Below are positions 30,658 to 40,153 of a DNA stretch of 64,000 bases, piece by piece. This DNA comes from Micrococcus flavus (GTDB taxonomy: Bacteria > Actinomycetota > Actinomycetes > Actinomycetales > Micrococcaceae), in assembly GCF_014204815.1 (NCBI RefSeq), contig NZ_JACHMC010000001.1, positions 930,001 through 994,000 on the forward strand, given 5' to 3'. Position 1 is the first letter of the stretch. Each line of letters begins with the position of its first letter. The notes beneath the pieces are model-generated. The model was not told where the DNA came from. It saw only the letters and a program-made list of their open reading frames with translations, and ran no database searches. A program made the translations under genes and the position numbers.

Positions 30658-31196
30658 GCCAGCCCCCGCCCCGGCGCGTCGACCTCGCCCGTCGCGTCCT
30701 CGGCCGCGGCCAGCGGGCGCGGGTCCAGGCGGAGGGAGATCGAGTTGATGCAGTAGCGCAGGTCCGTGGGGGTGCCGTAGCCCTCGCCGGCGAATACGTG
30801 CCCCATGTGGGACCCGCACCCGGCGCACCGCACCTCGATGCGCTCCATGCCCAGGGAGGCGTCCTTGATGTACTCCACGCGGTCCTCCGCCAGCGGGGCG
30901 AAGAAGGAGGGCCAGCCGCAGTGGGAGTCGAACTTCTCGGAGGAGCGGAACAGCTCCTGGCCGCAGGCCCGGCACGCGTACACGCCCTCGACGTGGGTGT
31001 CCCAGTACTCGCCCGTGTAGGGGCGCTCGGTGCCGGCACGGCGCAGGACGTCGAACTCCTGCGGGGTCAGGCGGCGGGCCCATTCCTCGTCGGTCAGGGG
31101 CGCGCGGTCCGCGGGGGCGTCCGCGCGCTCGGGGAGGGGGTCGGTGCGCGGCTCGGGCATGCTCGGCTCGGGGGTGGTGGGCTGGGGGGTGCTCAT
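30654..31196 (-). CDS. msrB: Peptide-methionine (R)-S-oxide reductase
   Basis: A 180-residue MsrB that repairs R-methionine sulfoxide in proteins. Zinc-binding pairs C75-x2-C78 and C124-x2-C127 are present, with the HCGWPSFF motif (Cys93) and the catalytic cysteine C149 in RYCINSISL. The first 35 residues are a proline-rich extension not belonging to the fold. ATG 31196 is the only start that avoids a long shadow extension. It is the first gene of a two-gene leftward operon with the threonine aldolase and is divergent from the membrane hydrolase gene. Confidence 0.94.
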   Translation of the reverse strand: MSTPQPTTPEPSMPEPRTDPLPERADAPADRAPLTDEEWARRLTPQEFDVLRRAGTERPYTGEYWDTHVEGVYACRACGQELFRSSEKFDSHCGWPSFFAPLAEDRVEYIKDASLGMERIEVRCAGCGSHMGHVFAGEGYGTPTDLRYCINSISLRLDPRPLAAAEDATGEVDAPGRGLA

Positions 31197-31279
31197 GTCC
31201 GGAGCCAACCGGCGGCGCCGCCCCGATGTTCCCGGCCGGTCCCGTACCGTCCCGTTTCCCGGCGTCGGCGGCCGTGCGA

Positions 31280-31292
31280 CAGAATGACCGCC
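31280..31292 (+). promoter_or_regulatory. -10 element of a probable leaderless promoter
   Basis: CAGAAT at 31280-31285 followed by 7 nt and the ATG at 31293. This favours 31293 over the ATG at 31284, which overlaps the hexamer. Confidence 0.45.
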
Positions 31293-32663
31293 ATGGCCAC
31301 CTCCCGCCTCCGCCGCCGCGGCCCCCGCCGCGGAGGCCCTCTCGCGCGTCCCGTCCTGACTCCCTCCGCCCGGCCGGCCCACCCGTGGGCCGCCGCGCTG
31401 CGCCGTGCCATGCGGGAGGGGGTGCGGGGCACGGCCGCCGTCGCCAGCCCCGCCGCCCGCCTGGTCCCCACCGCGCTCTCCGTCGCCGTGTCCGGCGCGT
31501 TCGTGGTGGCCGGGGCCAGCTCCGCGCTCGCGGGCGTCTTCGCCCGCGCCGTGGTGACTCCGGTGCGGGGCCACGCCGAGGACACCGCGGTGCTCGCCGT
31601 CGTCGACGGCCCGGACGGGCTCGAGGTGATCCTGCCGGCGGACCGGCACACCACCGTGCCCGGCACGTACTCGCTGACGTTCGGGCAGGGCGAGCACGTG
31701 GCGCGGATCGGCGCGATCCGCTCCCATGACCCCCGGGACGGGACGGTGCAGCGCGTGGTGGAGGAGGTCTACTCGGGGGACCTGCGCGCCGCCACGCGCG
31801 GGAGGCTCACCGGGTACGTGTACCCGACGCCGGCCGCCGCGGGACTCGACGCGGCGGAGGTCGAGGTGCCCGTGCCCGGCGGCGTGGCCCCGGCGTGGCG
31901 GATTGACCCGAGGCCGTCCGCGGCGCCGCGTGCCGCCGAGGGTCTGTGGGCCGTCATGGTGCACGGCCGCGGCGCCCGCCGCACCGAGGGCCTCCGCGCC
32001 GTGCCCACGGCGCAGCGCCTCGGGATGACGTCCCTCCTGATCTCCTACCGCAACGACGGCGACGCCCCCGACGCCGAGGACGCCCGCTACGGGCTGGGCA
32101 CCACCGAGTGGGAGGACGTGGCGGCCGCGGTGCAGTACGCGCTGGACCACGGGGCGCAGGACGTGGTCCTGTTCGGCTGGTCCATGGGAGGGGCGATCGT
32201 CCTGCAGTTCGCCGACCGCTCGGACCTGGCCGCCCGCGTGCGGGGGATCGTGCTCACCGGACCGGTGGTCGACTGGATGGACGTCCTGCGTCACCAGGCC
32301 CGCATGAACCGGATCCCCGAGGCCGTGGGGCTGCTGGGACAGTGGCTGCTGTCCAACCGCGCCGGCCGGTTCGTGACGGGCTTGGCCGCCCCCGTGGACC
32401 TGCAGGCGCTGGACTGGGTCACGCGCGCCGACCACGTCCGCGTGCCGACGCTGATCCTGCACTCCGAGGACGACGAGTACGTCCCGGTCGGCCCGTCCAT
32501 GGCCCTGGCCGAGCGCAACCCCGACCTGGTGCGGTTCGTCCGGTTCACCCAGGCGGGCCACACCCGCGAGCAGAACGTGGACCCCGTGAAGTGGGACCGC
32601 ACCGTGCGCGGCTTCCTGCGCGCCGTGCTGGCCGCGCCGCGGCCGGGGGCGCCGCGGCAGTGA
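31293..32663 (+). CDS. Membrane-anchored alpha/beta hydrolase
   Basis: A 456-residue serine hydrolase. A basic N terminus ([11 protein letters not shown]) precedes one hydrophobic segment around residues 55-85 (TALSVAVSGAFVVAGASSAL), then a beta-rich region and the alpha/beta-hydrolase domain from about 215. The nucleophile elbow is GWSMGG (Ser297), the acid is likely in SEDDEYVPVG (about 395) and the histidine in QAGHTREQ (about 428). An oxyanion-type VMVHGRGARRTEG occurs near 225. It could be a peptidase, esterase or lipase. Expected to face outside the membrane. Confidence 0.85.
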   Translation: MATSRLRRRGPRRGGPLARPVLTPSARPAHPWAAALRRAMREGVRGTAAVASPAARLVPTALSVAVSGAFVVAGASSALAGVFARAVVTPVRGHAEDTAVLAVVDGPDGLEVILPADRHTTVPGTYSLTFGQGEHVARIGAIRSHDPRDGTVQRVVEEVYSGDLRAATRGRLTGYVYPTPAAAGLDAAEVEVPVPGGVAPAWRIDPRPSAAPRAAEGLWAVMVHGRGARRTEGLRAVPTAQRLGMTSLLISYRNDGDAPDAEDARYGLGTTEWEDVAAAVQYALDHGAQDVVLFGWSMGGAIVLQFADRSDLAARVRGIVLTGPVVDWMDVLRHQARMNRIPEAVGLLGQWLLSNRAGRFVTGLAAPVDLQALDWVTRADHVRVPTLILHSEDDEYVPVGPSMALAERNPDLVRFVRFTQAGHTREQNVDPVKWDRTVRGFLRAVLAAPRPGAPRQ

Positions 32664-32719
32664 GGCCGCGTCGGCGTCGCACAGGGGACCACGCACCGGC
32701 TGTGGGGCGCATCCGGGTG

Positions 32720-33157
32720 ATGGAGGATCTCGTCGCCCACGTCCGGTCCGCGTGCGGCGATGCGGCGGCCGTCTCCCTCGAACGGGGTCAGGGCCCGGGG
32801 GCACGTCTGATGTTCCTGGGCGTGGAACCGCATCGTGCTGAGGCGGAGGGCCTCTCGATCGCCTTCGGGCTGGCGGACGAAGAGCACACCACGGTGGTCG
32901 AGCTGACCGTCCTCCTGGACGGGGGCGGGCGCTGGGAGATCGGAGTGGAAGACCGAGACCTGGCCTTTGCGCGCCAGGTGGTCGATGCCGTCGTCGCCGG
33001 ACGTGTGACGGTGCAGGAGGGGAAGGGGCGGTCCGAGACCACCCTCATCTTGGCCGACGGCTCGAGGACCAGCTCCTCCGTCGGCTCGCTCCTCCCGCGG
33101 CCGGGGTGGAGGGCGCGCACCCCCGTTCGGCGATGCGCGCCCTACCGTCCGGTCTGA
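32720..33157 (+). CDS. Hypothetical protein
   Basis: A 145-residue protein not recognised. It has an alternating strand/helix feel: LMFLGVEPHRAEAEGLSIAFG, TVVELTVLLDGGGRWEIGVED, FARQVVDAVVAGRVTVQEGKG, ETTLILADGSRTSS, then a basic tail. No membrane segment or motif is visible. Codons such as GAA, CAT, CGT and TTT are commoner than in neighbouring genes, hinting at recent acquisition or low expression. The ATG at 32720 is the first good in-frame start after the hydrolase stop (57 bp); no strong ribosome binding site is seen. It converges on the M3 peptidase (7 bp). Confidence 0.55.
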   Translation: MEDLVAHVRSACGDAAAVSLERGQGPGARLMFLGVEPHRAEAEGLSIAFGLADEEHTTVVELTVLLDGGGRWEIGVEDRDLAFARQVVDAVVAGRVTVQEGKGRSETTLILADGSRTSSSVGSLLPRPGWRARTPVRRCAPYRPV

Positions 33158-33164
33158 GGGACGC

Positions 33165-35234
33165 TCAGTCCGCCAGCAGCCCGCGGCGGCGCAGCAGCGG
33201 CTCGAGCTCGGCGTCCCGGCCGCGGAAGGCCCGGTAGGACTCCAGCAGGTCGCGGGTGTCGCCGCGGGAGAGCAGCTCCGCGGCGAACCGGCGCCCGTTC
33301 TCGCGGGTCATGCCGCCGTTCTCCCGGAACCACTCCACGGCGTCCGCGTCCAGCACCTCCGCCCAGATGTACGAGTAGTACCCGGCGGCGTAGTCGTTGC
33401 CGAAGATGTGCTTGAAGTAGCCCGTGCCGTAGCGCGGCGGCACCAGGTCCGGGTCGATCCCCGCGGCCTCGAGGGCGTGCCGTTCGAACGCGGCGGGGTC
33501 CGCCGTCGCCTCCTCCACCGTCTCCTCGGTGACCGTGTGCCACGCCCAGTCCACGATCGTGGCGCCCAGGTACTCCACCGTGCGGTAGCCCTCGCCCCAC
33601 AGGTCCGCCGCCTCGAGCCGCTCCAGCGTGCCCTCCGGCAGCGGCTCGCCCGTCTCCACGTGCCGCGCGTACGCGTCCAGCAGCGACGGCTCGCGCAGCC
33701 AGTACTCGTTCACCTGACTCGGGAACTCGACGACGTCCCGCGGCACCGCGGTGCCGGTGAGCGACGCGTACTCGCCCTCGGCCAGCAGGCCGTGCAGCAC
33801 GTGGCCGAACTCGTGGAACAGCGTCGTGGTCTCGTCCAGCGTCAGCAGGGCGGGCCGACCCGCCGCGGGGGACGGCACGTTCATGGTGCAGAACACCACC
33901 GGGCGCTCGCCGAGCGCCTCCGCCTTGTCCCGCACCGTGTGCATCCACGCCCCGCCCGACTTCGTGGCGCGCGCGAAGAAGTCGCCCACGAACAGCCCGA
34001 CGACGGTGCCCGCCTCGTCCGCCACCTCCCACACCCGGATCCCGGGTCGGTAGAGGTGCGGCGCCAGCTCCGGGCGCTCGGTGAACGAGAGGCCGTACAG
34101 CGCCGTCGCCGCCGCGAACACGCCCTCGGTCAGCACCCGGTTCAGCTCGAAGTGCGGGCGCAGCGCTCCCGCGTCCACCGCGAACGCCTCCCGCGCATGC
34201 TCCGCCGCCACGTACGGCCAGTCCCACGGGGCCACGTCCGCACCGTCCCCGGCGACGACGGCCGCGTCCGCCCGGGCGTTCGCCATGGCCGGCCCCGCCA
34301 GGGCACCCAGCAGCTCCTCGACCGCGGCCACCGAGGGCGCGGCGCGGTCCTTCAGGGCGTGCTCCGCCCAGCACGACGCCCCGAGCAGCCGGGCCTTCTC
34401 CAGGCGCAGCCGCACGATCCGCATCGCCGTGGACAGCGTCTCGTGCTCCCCCTCCGAGCCGCGCGCCACCGAGGCGTCGAAGACGTCCCGCCGCAGGTCT
34501 GCGTCCGCCAGGTCCGCCAGCCACGGCTGCGAGGTGAACAGGGACAGGGTGAGCAGCCACGGGCCCGCCTCGGCGTCGCCGTCGCCATGACCGGCCTCGG
34601 CCGCGGCCGCGGCGGCCGCTGCCACCTCGTCCGCCCCCAGTCCGGCCAGGCGCTCGCGGCCCGTCACCAGGACCGCACGGGCCGCGGTGTCCGCGACGAG
34701 GCGGCGCGTGTAGGCGGCCTTCGCCGTGGCCAGCTCCCCGTTGAGCCGGCGCAGCTCGTCGCGCTCGGCGGGGGCCAGGTGCGCCCCGGCCAGCTCCAGG
34801 CGGACGCGCAGATGCTCGAGGAGGCGTGCATCCTCCCCGGTGAGGGCGGCGCCGTCGACGGCGGCCACCCGCTCGGCCAGGCGCGGATCCAGCAGGATCG
34901 CGTCCTCGTGGGCGGCGAGCTCGGGGGAGAGCTCCTCGGCGAGCGCCTGCCGGGCATCCGTGCCGTCGGAGCCGACGAGGGTGAAGAACATCGGGGCGAC
35001 ACGGCGCAGCAGCTGCCCGGACAGCTCCAGGGCGCGCACCGTGTTCTCGAAGGTGGGGTCCTCCGCCGAGGAGAGCAGCGCCTCCACCTCGGCGCGGTGC
35101 TCGGCCATGCCGTGGCGCAGGCCCGCGGCCAGCTCGGCGTCGCTCACGGCGGCGAAGTCGGGCAGCCCGAGGGGCAGGGGAGAGGGGCTCAGCAGGGGGT
35201 GATCCTCGGGCAACGTGACTGTGACTGGGGTCAT
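33165..35234 (-). CDS. M3-family oligopeptidase (Dcp/oligopeptidase A type)
   Basis: A 689-residue cytosolic zinc metallopeptidase degrading peptides. The thermolysin-like zinc site is HEFGH starting at His474, in TTTLFHEFGHVLHGLL; the third ligand Glu lies in FPSQVNEYW, about 28 residues on. The C-terminal substrate region has PRYGTGYFKHIFGNDYAAGYY split by short loops, as in peptidyl-dipeptidase Dcp. Length fits the family (about 680). ATG 35234 sits 7 nt after a -10 element, with no ribosome binding site. The ORF could extend upstream to 35285 but that would include the promoter. Confidence 0.93.
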   Translation of the reverse strand: MTPVTVTLPEDHPLLSPSPLPLGLPDFAAVSDAELAAGLRHGMAEHRAEVEALLSSAEDPTFENTVRALELSGQLLRRVAPMFFTLVGSDGTDARQALAEELSPELAAHEDAILLDPRLAERVAAVDGAALTGEDARLLEHLRVRLELAGAHLAPAERDELRRLNGELATAKAAYTRRLVADTAARAVLVTGRERLAGLGADEVAAAAAAAAEAGHGDGDAEAGPWLLTLSLFTSQPWLADLADADLRRDVFDASVARGSEGEHETLSTAMRIVRLRLEKARLLGASCWAEHALKDRAAPSVAAVEELLGALAGPAMANARADAAVVAGDGADVAPWDWPYVAAEHAREAFAVDAGALRPHFELNRVLTEGVFAAATALYGLSFTERPELAPHLYRPGIRVWEVADEAGTVVGLFVGDFFARATKSGGAWMHTVRDKAEALGERPVVFCTMNVPSPAAGRPALLTLDETTTLFHEFGHVLHGLLAEGEYASLTGTAVPRDVVEFPSQVNEYWLREPSLLDAYARHVETGEPLPEGTLERLEAADLWGEGYRTVEYLGATIVDWAWHTVTEETVEEATADPAAFERHALEAAGIDPDLVPPRYGTGYFKHIFGNDYAAGYYSYIWAEVLDADAVEWFRENGGMTRENGRRFAAELLSRGDTRDLLESYRAFRGRDAELEPLLRRRGLLAD

Positions 35235-35247
35235 GTGCCCCACCCTA
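35235..35247 (-). promoter_or_regulatory. -10 element of a probable leaderless promoter for the M3 peptidase
   Basis: Reading leftward, TAGGGT (35247-35242), 7 nt, ATG at 35234. No ribosome binding site between. Confidence 0.55.
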
Positions 35248-35333
35248 CTGATCAAGATCCGGGGTCTGGGCGAGGTCGGGGGCACGTTCCGGCGTCGTCA
35301 CCCGGGGCCGTCCGGGCGGTGACTGTGGTTCCG

Positions 35334-37883
35334 TCAGGCAGGCGTCACCACCGGCGCACTCGCGGAGAGCAGGTCCTTCCACGCGTCGGCCCGGGCGATC
35401 TCGCCCTCGTAGGCGATGAGGTAGCCCCACCGCTGGTCCATGAACTCCTCCATGCCGATCAGCTCACGCACGATACGCTGGGCGGCCTCCCGCTTGAGCT
35501 GCACGGTCGCGTCCCCGGCGCCGGCGTCGTTCTTTCCCTCGATGATCCAGTGGGTGCCGTCGGCGTCCAGTGCCAGAAAGTCCGGGTAATAGGTGTCCCG
35601 CGGGGTGTAGGCGATGCCGGCCCCGGCGGCGGGCTCCAGACGCATCCACCAGGTGATGTCCGGGGAGATGTCCAGTAGCTCGGCCAGGGCGTACTCGCCG
35701 GTCCAGGAGTCGAAGCGGGCGGCGGTGAACACGCTGCGCTGCCAGCCCTCGTACCACCGGCGCACCACGAAGTCGCCCCGAGCCTCCGGTCGGGGATGGA
35801 CGACCTCGCCGGCGGGCAGCAGGTGATGGTCGGTCCGCGGCACGGGCACAGGCGTCACGATGTCCGCTGTAGTGGCGGAGCGTTCGTGGTCCCGCACCGC
35901 CTGCTTGAGCATGTCCGTCAGCCGGTCGCAGGCCGACGCCAGGGACTTCACGGTCCACTCGGCGGTGTCGCTCTGACGGATGAATGTGGGAACCACGTAC
36001 CGCTTGATCTGCGTCAGGTTTGTCGCGGTGCGCGGGAGCGAAGCCACGGCGAGCGCGGCCCTCTCAAGCTCACGGGCGACGTCGTCGGGCTCCACGGGCA
36101 CGGACGCTACGTTGGCCTGGTCCACAGAGTGCAGCTGGAGCCGGGTCTTGAGCCGGTTCGCCAGCAGCTCCTGGCGATGCAGGACGTCACCCGCGTCGAG
36201 GACCTTGCGCGCGTGGGAACGGATGGTCTCGTCGGACAGACGCGCCAGATTCAGCGGCGCGATCACCCGCTCGCTCGTGACACGCGGGAAGAGCACCTGG
36301 AAGCCGCCGATGGCTTGGAACTTTGGCTGCAGGCCCACTCGCACCGGCTCCGGGCGGCTCACCTGCCGGTCCAAGTCCTTGGTGTCGCCGAACTCGCGCA
36401 CGGCCACGGTAGGCCGCGGGTCGGGCGTCCGGGTCGACTCCGGCGGGTTCGTGGTTCCGTCCGGGCCGACGACGTCGACCCCCTCCTGCCCGGACGCATT
36501 GCCGTCGGCGCCGGTCCCCGGGTCCGTGGGCACGGGCGGCAGCGTACGATCCGCGTCCTGTGGGCGGACGGCCTCGACGAGCCCGAACTCCTGGAGGACC
36601 TTCTCCGAGCTCAGGTGCTTCTTCACGGAGGCGTGGCTGAGGATGTCCAGGGTGTCCACCTGTGGGTCCCCGGTCCGCTGGCCGAACGGCAGGCGCAGCC
36701 CACGGCCGATGGTCTGCTGAGTCAGCGTCTCGGAGGCCAGAGCACGCAGGGTCACCATCACGGCGATCGAGCGCACGTCCCAGCCCTCCTTGAGCTTGTT
36801 CACGCTCACCACGGCGCGCACCGTGGAGAACGGCTGGTCCAGGTCTTCGAGGCGCTGCTGGGTGACCACGTCGTCGTGGGCGTTGTCCACCTGGAGGACG
36901 GCGTCATCGGCACCGAAGTAGGCGGGGGTGCGCAGCAGCTGTGCCACCTCGGTGGCGTGCGCGACGTCCGCGCAGACCACGAACAGCACCGCGTTCACCG
37001 GCTTCGCGCCCAGGGTCTCCGAGGCATAGCCCTCGTAGGCGGCCTGCTTGGCGTTCAGCAGCACGAGGGCGTCCTGCAGCTGCAGCTCCTCGCCGCCGAC
37101 CTCCGGGTAGCCGGAGGAGCGGTACGCGATCACCGGGGTCTTCACCATGCCGTCGGTGATCGCCTGGTGCAGCGGGTAGCGGAACACCACGTGGTCCTTC
37201 GCGCTCGCGGAGGCGGTCAGGCCCACGGTGGCGGCCGGCTCGAGGTCCCGGATGGCCTGGTGGAAGGCCTTGGCCTGGGTGCCGTAGAGGTGGGACTCGT
37301 CGGCGATGACCACCAGGTCGTCCTGCGCCCGCAGGTGATCGAACAGGTTGCCGGTGGATTCGTCGAACCGGCGGATGCGCCGCTGCGTGGCGGCCATCCC
37401 CTCGCCGGCGGTCTCGCCCTCGGCCTGCTTGGGGGCGATCAGCTGCTGGATGTTGAACACGAACAGCTGGGAGGCTCCCTCGCCGAACAGCTGCCCGCCG
37501 GGGGAGGCCTGCGCGGCCCGCCAGGCGGAGTAGTCCTGCGGGGTGGTGACCTGCGGGTGCACGGCGGCGCCGGTGATGTGGCGGCGGGAGCCGGGGGTGA
37601 AGTTCTGCACGGTCTTGGCCTGCACCACGGTGGAAGGGGTGACCACCATGACGTGGCGGTGGCCCTGTCGGCGCAGATACTCGATGAACGCGGCCATCAG
37701 GTATGTCTTGCCGGAGCCGGTGCACATGTCCATGACCTGCGGCACGGCGGGGTCGTAGTCCCCGGAGAGGGCGAACACGAGCTGACGGAGGCCGTCCGCG
37801 TTGTGCGCGCGGAGGCCGAACTCCCGGCTGAGTTGGTCGATCAGCGCCTGGTCCAGGGGAAGGTTCAGCGGTCGGGGGCTCAT
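35334..37883 (-). CDS. res: Type III restriction-modification system, Res helicase-nuclease subunit
   Basis: An 849-residue DEAD/H-type translocase joined to a nuclease. Walker A is CTGSGKT (54-60), Walker B is IADESH (DESH 195-198), and motif VI is QTIGRGLRLPFG (about 400). The C terminus has a PD-(D/E)xK nuclease site: Asp768 in YYPDFLAL, then Glu782 and Lys784 in IIEGKND. All residues needed for ATP hydrolysis and cutting are present, so it looks active. In type III systems Res cuts DNA when two unmodified inversely oriented sites are recognised with Mod. ATG 37883 overlaps the mod stop by 4 bp. Confidence 0.92.
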   Translation of the reverse strand: MSPRPLNLPLDQALIDQLSREFGLRAHNADGLRQLVFALSGDYDPAVPQVMDMCTGSGKTYLMAAFIEYLRRQGHRHVMVVTPSTVVQAKTVQNFTPGSRRHITGAAVHPQVTTPQDYSAWRAAQASPGGQLFGEGASQLFVFNIQQLIAPKQAEGETAGEGMAATQRRIRRFDESTGNLFDHLRAQDDLVVIADESHLYGTQAKAFHQAIRDLEPAATVGLTASASAKDHVVFRYPLHQAITDGMVKTPVIAYRSSGYPEVGGEELQLQDALVLLNAKQAAYEGYASETLGAKPVNAVLFVVCADVAHATEVAQLLRTPAYFGADDAVLQVDNAHDDVVTQQRLEDLDQPFSTVRAVVSVNKLKEGWDVRSIAVMVTLRALASETLTQQTIGRGLRLPFGQRTGDPQVDTLDILSHASVKKHLSSEKVLQEFGLVEAVRPQDADRTLPPVPTDPGTGADGNASGQEGVDVVGPDGTTNPPESTRTPDPRPTVAVREFGDTKDLDRQVSRPEPVRVGLQPKFQAIGGFQVLFPRVTSERVIAPLNLARLSDETIRSHARKVLDAGDVLHRQELLANRLKTRLQLHSVDQANVASVPVEPDDVARELERAALAVASLPRTATNLTQIKRYVVPTFIRQSDTAEWTVKSLASACDRLTDMLKQAVRDHERSATTADIVTPVPVPRTDHHLLPAGEVVHPRPEARGDFVVRRWYEGWQRSVFTAARFDSWTGEYALAELLDISPDITWWMRLEPAAGAGIAYTPRDTYYPDFLALDADGTHWIIEGKNDAGAGDATVQLKREAAQRIVRELIGMEEFMDQRWGYLIAYEGEIARADAWKDLLSASAPVVTPA

Positions 37884-39889
37884 GCGGTCTCCTCCTCGGC
37901 AGCGGTCCCGCCGTGGCGGAAGAGGTCGTCGGGCACGTGCAGCACGCGCACGCCGCGGGCGGCGCGGCGCAGCGCCTCCTGCATGCCCTCCTCACGGCCC
38001 AGTGCGGCGATGGTCAGGCCCTCGCCCTCGGCGAGGTGGGCGGCGAGGTCCAAGGCGGTGGCCTCGGTGACGGTGCCCTCCACGACGACGAGCCGCATCC
38101 GGTTCTTCACGCCGTGGAAGTGCGGGTGCTCAGGGGTGAGGCGGAAGCCGAGGTTCGCGGCCACCGAGCGCACCAGGGTGGGGCCCGTGGCGTGCTCGGT
38201 GAGGGTGACCAGCTGCAGGTCCGGGTCGTAGTCGAAGACCGGCGGGGCGAGGGTGGCGGTGATGAACCCGCCGCCACCGCGCCAGTGCACGGCCGGCTTG
38301 GTCTTGACGGTCTTGGTCAGTGCCTTCAGCCGCTTCACCGCGGGGTCTGTGGCCAGAGTCCCGCCCGGGTCTGCCTTGACGACCTTGTTCAGCACAGACG
38401 TGAACGCCTGGGCGTCCTCGGCCGAGACGCCCTCAGGCAGTTCGACGCCGTCCGCCGCCACGCGCTCGCCGGCGACGGAGGTGACGCCGCCGGGGTCCTC
38501 TCCGCGCACCACCTTCTCCAGCCGCGGCCGGGTGAAGCGCACTAGCGTGTCCTCCACGAGTTCGCACGTCACCCAGCGGCGCCCCATCTTCTGGGCCACC
38601 GCCGCCGTGGTGCCAGAGCCGGCGAACACGTCCAGCACGACGTCCCCGGGGTTTGTGGCGATATGGATGACGCGTTCCAGCAGTTCCTCGGGTTTGGGCG
38701 TAGCAAAAGGAGAGACTTCGGGGAATAACTGTTTTAGCTGGTTCTTCGCTCGCAGATTTCCTCCGACGTCCACGCCCTTCCAGAGAGTTTCCGGGACACG
38801 GCCATCGTCAGCCAGGTGCTTCTTCCGCTGGAACTTCTCCTTGAGGCCCAACATGACGATTTCGGGCCAATTGCCGTGCTCATAGCGTGCCTGTGCCGCC
38901 GAGCGCGCGGATTTGAGATCCGTGGCGAGCGCAATCCCCAGGACGCCGCGGCGCACCTCGTCCGGGCGAACGCCACATATCCGCGCACGCTCGAAGTCAT
39001 CGCCAAGGTCCTGCAATTCGTAAGGTGCATACTGGCGCATGTTTGCCAGCATCTGCTCCTGGCTCAGACCCCAGTGTCGCCCTGGGGTCGGGTAGATCAT
39101 TTTTCCCGTGACCGGGTGCTGGATCCCGTAGACCATCCCTTGGTGCGTGGCGGCACCCGGTGCTGTTGCGTCACCATCACGCCACGGTACCGGGTCCCCG
39201 TCGCGAGACTTGTAGCGGCTTGTGTTTGAGGACTTGAGGCGCGCAACTCGATTTGGTGACCAGACGTCAGTCCGCGAGTACACCAGAATTACGTCATGGG
39301 ATTTGGAGAACCCCGCCGCATCATTGCGTGGCGAGTCGGCCTTCTGCCAGACCACCTCAGCCACGAAGTTCCCCGCACCGAACACCTCGTCCATGAGGAC
39401 GCGCATGCGGTGCACCTCGACGTCGTCCAGATGCACCCAGATGGAGCCGTCATTGCTGAGCAGCGTGCGCAGGTGGAGCAGGCGGTCCCGCATCATCGTC
39501 AGCCAGATGGAGTGCTCGAGGTTGTCCTCGTAGTTGGCGAAGGTCTGCGCCGTGTTGAACGGCGGATCGATGTACACGCACTTGACCTTGCCCACGTACT
39601 GCTCAGCCAGCTCCGGGACCAGGGTCAGGGCTTCCAGCACGTCCCCGGATTCCCCGTGGATGAGGAGGTTGTCCGACTGCGGGGCCAGGTCCGCCCGCTC
39701 GGTGTAGTGGCCGGCGTCGTCCTTGGAGGCCTGCTGCCCCGTCACCTGCTCGCCCAGCACCAGCGGGCGCACCTCGCAGTAGCGCGGGTCCCGTGGGTCC
39801 ACCCACGTGTAGCCGTAGCGGCCGTGCTCCGTGGGGATTAGCGCCCTGTCCTTGTTGGCCCAGGTCAGTTCCAGACGGGTGCGTGCCAC
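37880..39889 (-). CDS. mod: Type III restriction-modification system, Mod DNA methyltransferase subunit
   Basis: A 669-residue adenine/cytosine-N4 methyltransferase of beta type: the catalytic motif DPPFN (from Asp108) comes before the SAM-binding motif VFAGSGTTAAVAQ (about 422). The segment between, about residues 170-400, is the expected target-recognition domain; it has much lower GC than the ends of the gene. A C-terminal domain of about 240 residues follows the SAM motif, probably the contact with Res. GTG start at 39889 is set by GAGGAGG about 6 nt upstream. The recognition sequence cannot be read from the protein. Confidence 0.92.
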   Translation of the reverse strand: MARTRLELTWANKDRALIPTEHGRYGYTWVDPRDPRYCEVRPLVLGEQVTGQQASKDDAGHYTERADLAPQSDNLLIHGESGDVLEALTLVPELAEQYVGKVKCVYIDPPFNTAQTFANYEDNLEHSIWLTMMRDRLLHLRTLLSNDGSIWVHLDDVEVHRMRVLMDEVFGAGNFVAEVVWQKADSPRNDAAGFSKSHDVILVYSRTDVWSPNRVARLKSSNTSRYKSRDGDPVPWRDGDATAPGAATHQGMVYGIQHPVTGKMIYPTPGRHWGLSQEQMLANMRQYAPYELQDLGDDFERARICGVRPDEVRRGVLGIALATDLKSARSAAQARYEHGNWPEIVMLGLKEKFQRKKHLADDGRVPETLWKGVDVGGNLRAKNQLKQLFPEVSPFATPKPEELLERVIHIATNPGDVVLDVFAGSGTTAAVAQKMGRRWVTCELVEDTLVRFTRPRLEKVVRGEDPGGVTSVAGERVAADGVELPEGVSAEDAQAFTSVLNKVVKADPGGTLATDPAVKRLKALTKTVKTKPAVHWRGGGGFITATLAPPVFDYDPDLQLVTLTEHATGPTLVRSVAANLGFRLTPEHPHFHGVKNRMRLVVVEGTVTEATALDLAAHLAEGEGLTIAALGREEGMQEALRRAARGVRVLHVPDDLFRHGGTAAEEETA

Positions 39890-40153
39890 CGGCGGTCCTC
39901 CTCGTGTCCTCGGACGGGTCTGGCGTCATCTCGCCGCCGTTGCCCTCCGCACACAGTAACGGCCCGCAATGGCGCGCCCCGGGACCGGGCATGACGGGCG
40001 GCACTACATCCGCCACAAGAGGGGATCAGATGAGCGTCGGAGCCGCCGTTGGCGACTTGTACCGCCGCTACGCCCGGTTCGACGGGCGCTCCTGGCGGTC
40101 CGTTCTCATGGCGTTCGTTGGTCTCCCGTCACGCCATCTGCCGCACGGCCAGG

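Noticed and set aside
33408-38231. Long rightward open frames across the M3 peptidase, res and mod genes
   Set aside because: Low-complexity His/Arg/Val/Gly-rich shadows of the reverse genes; no domain motifs.
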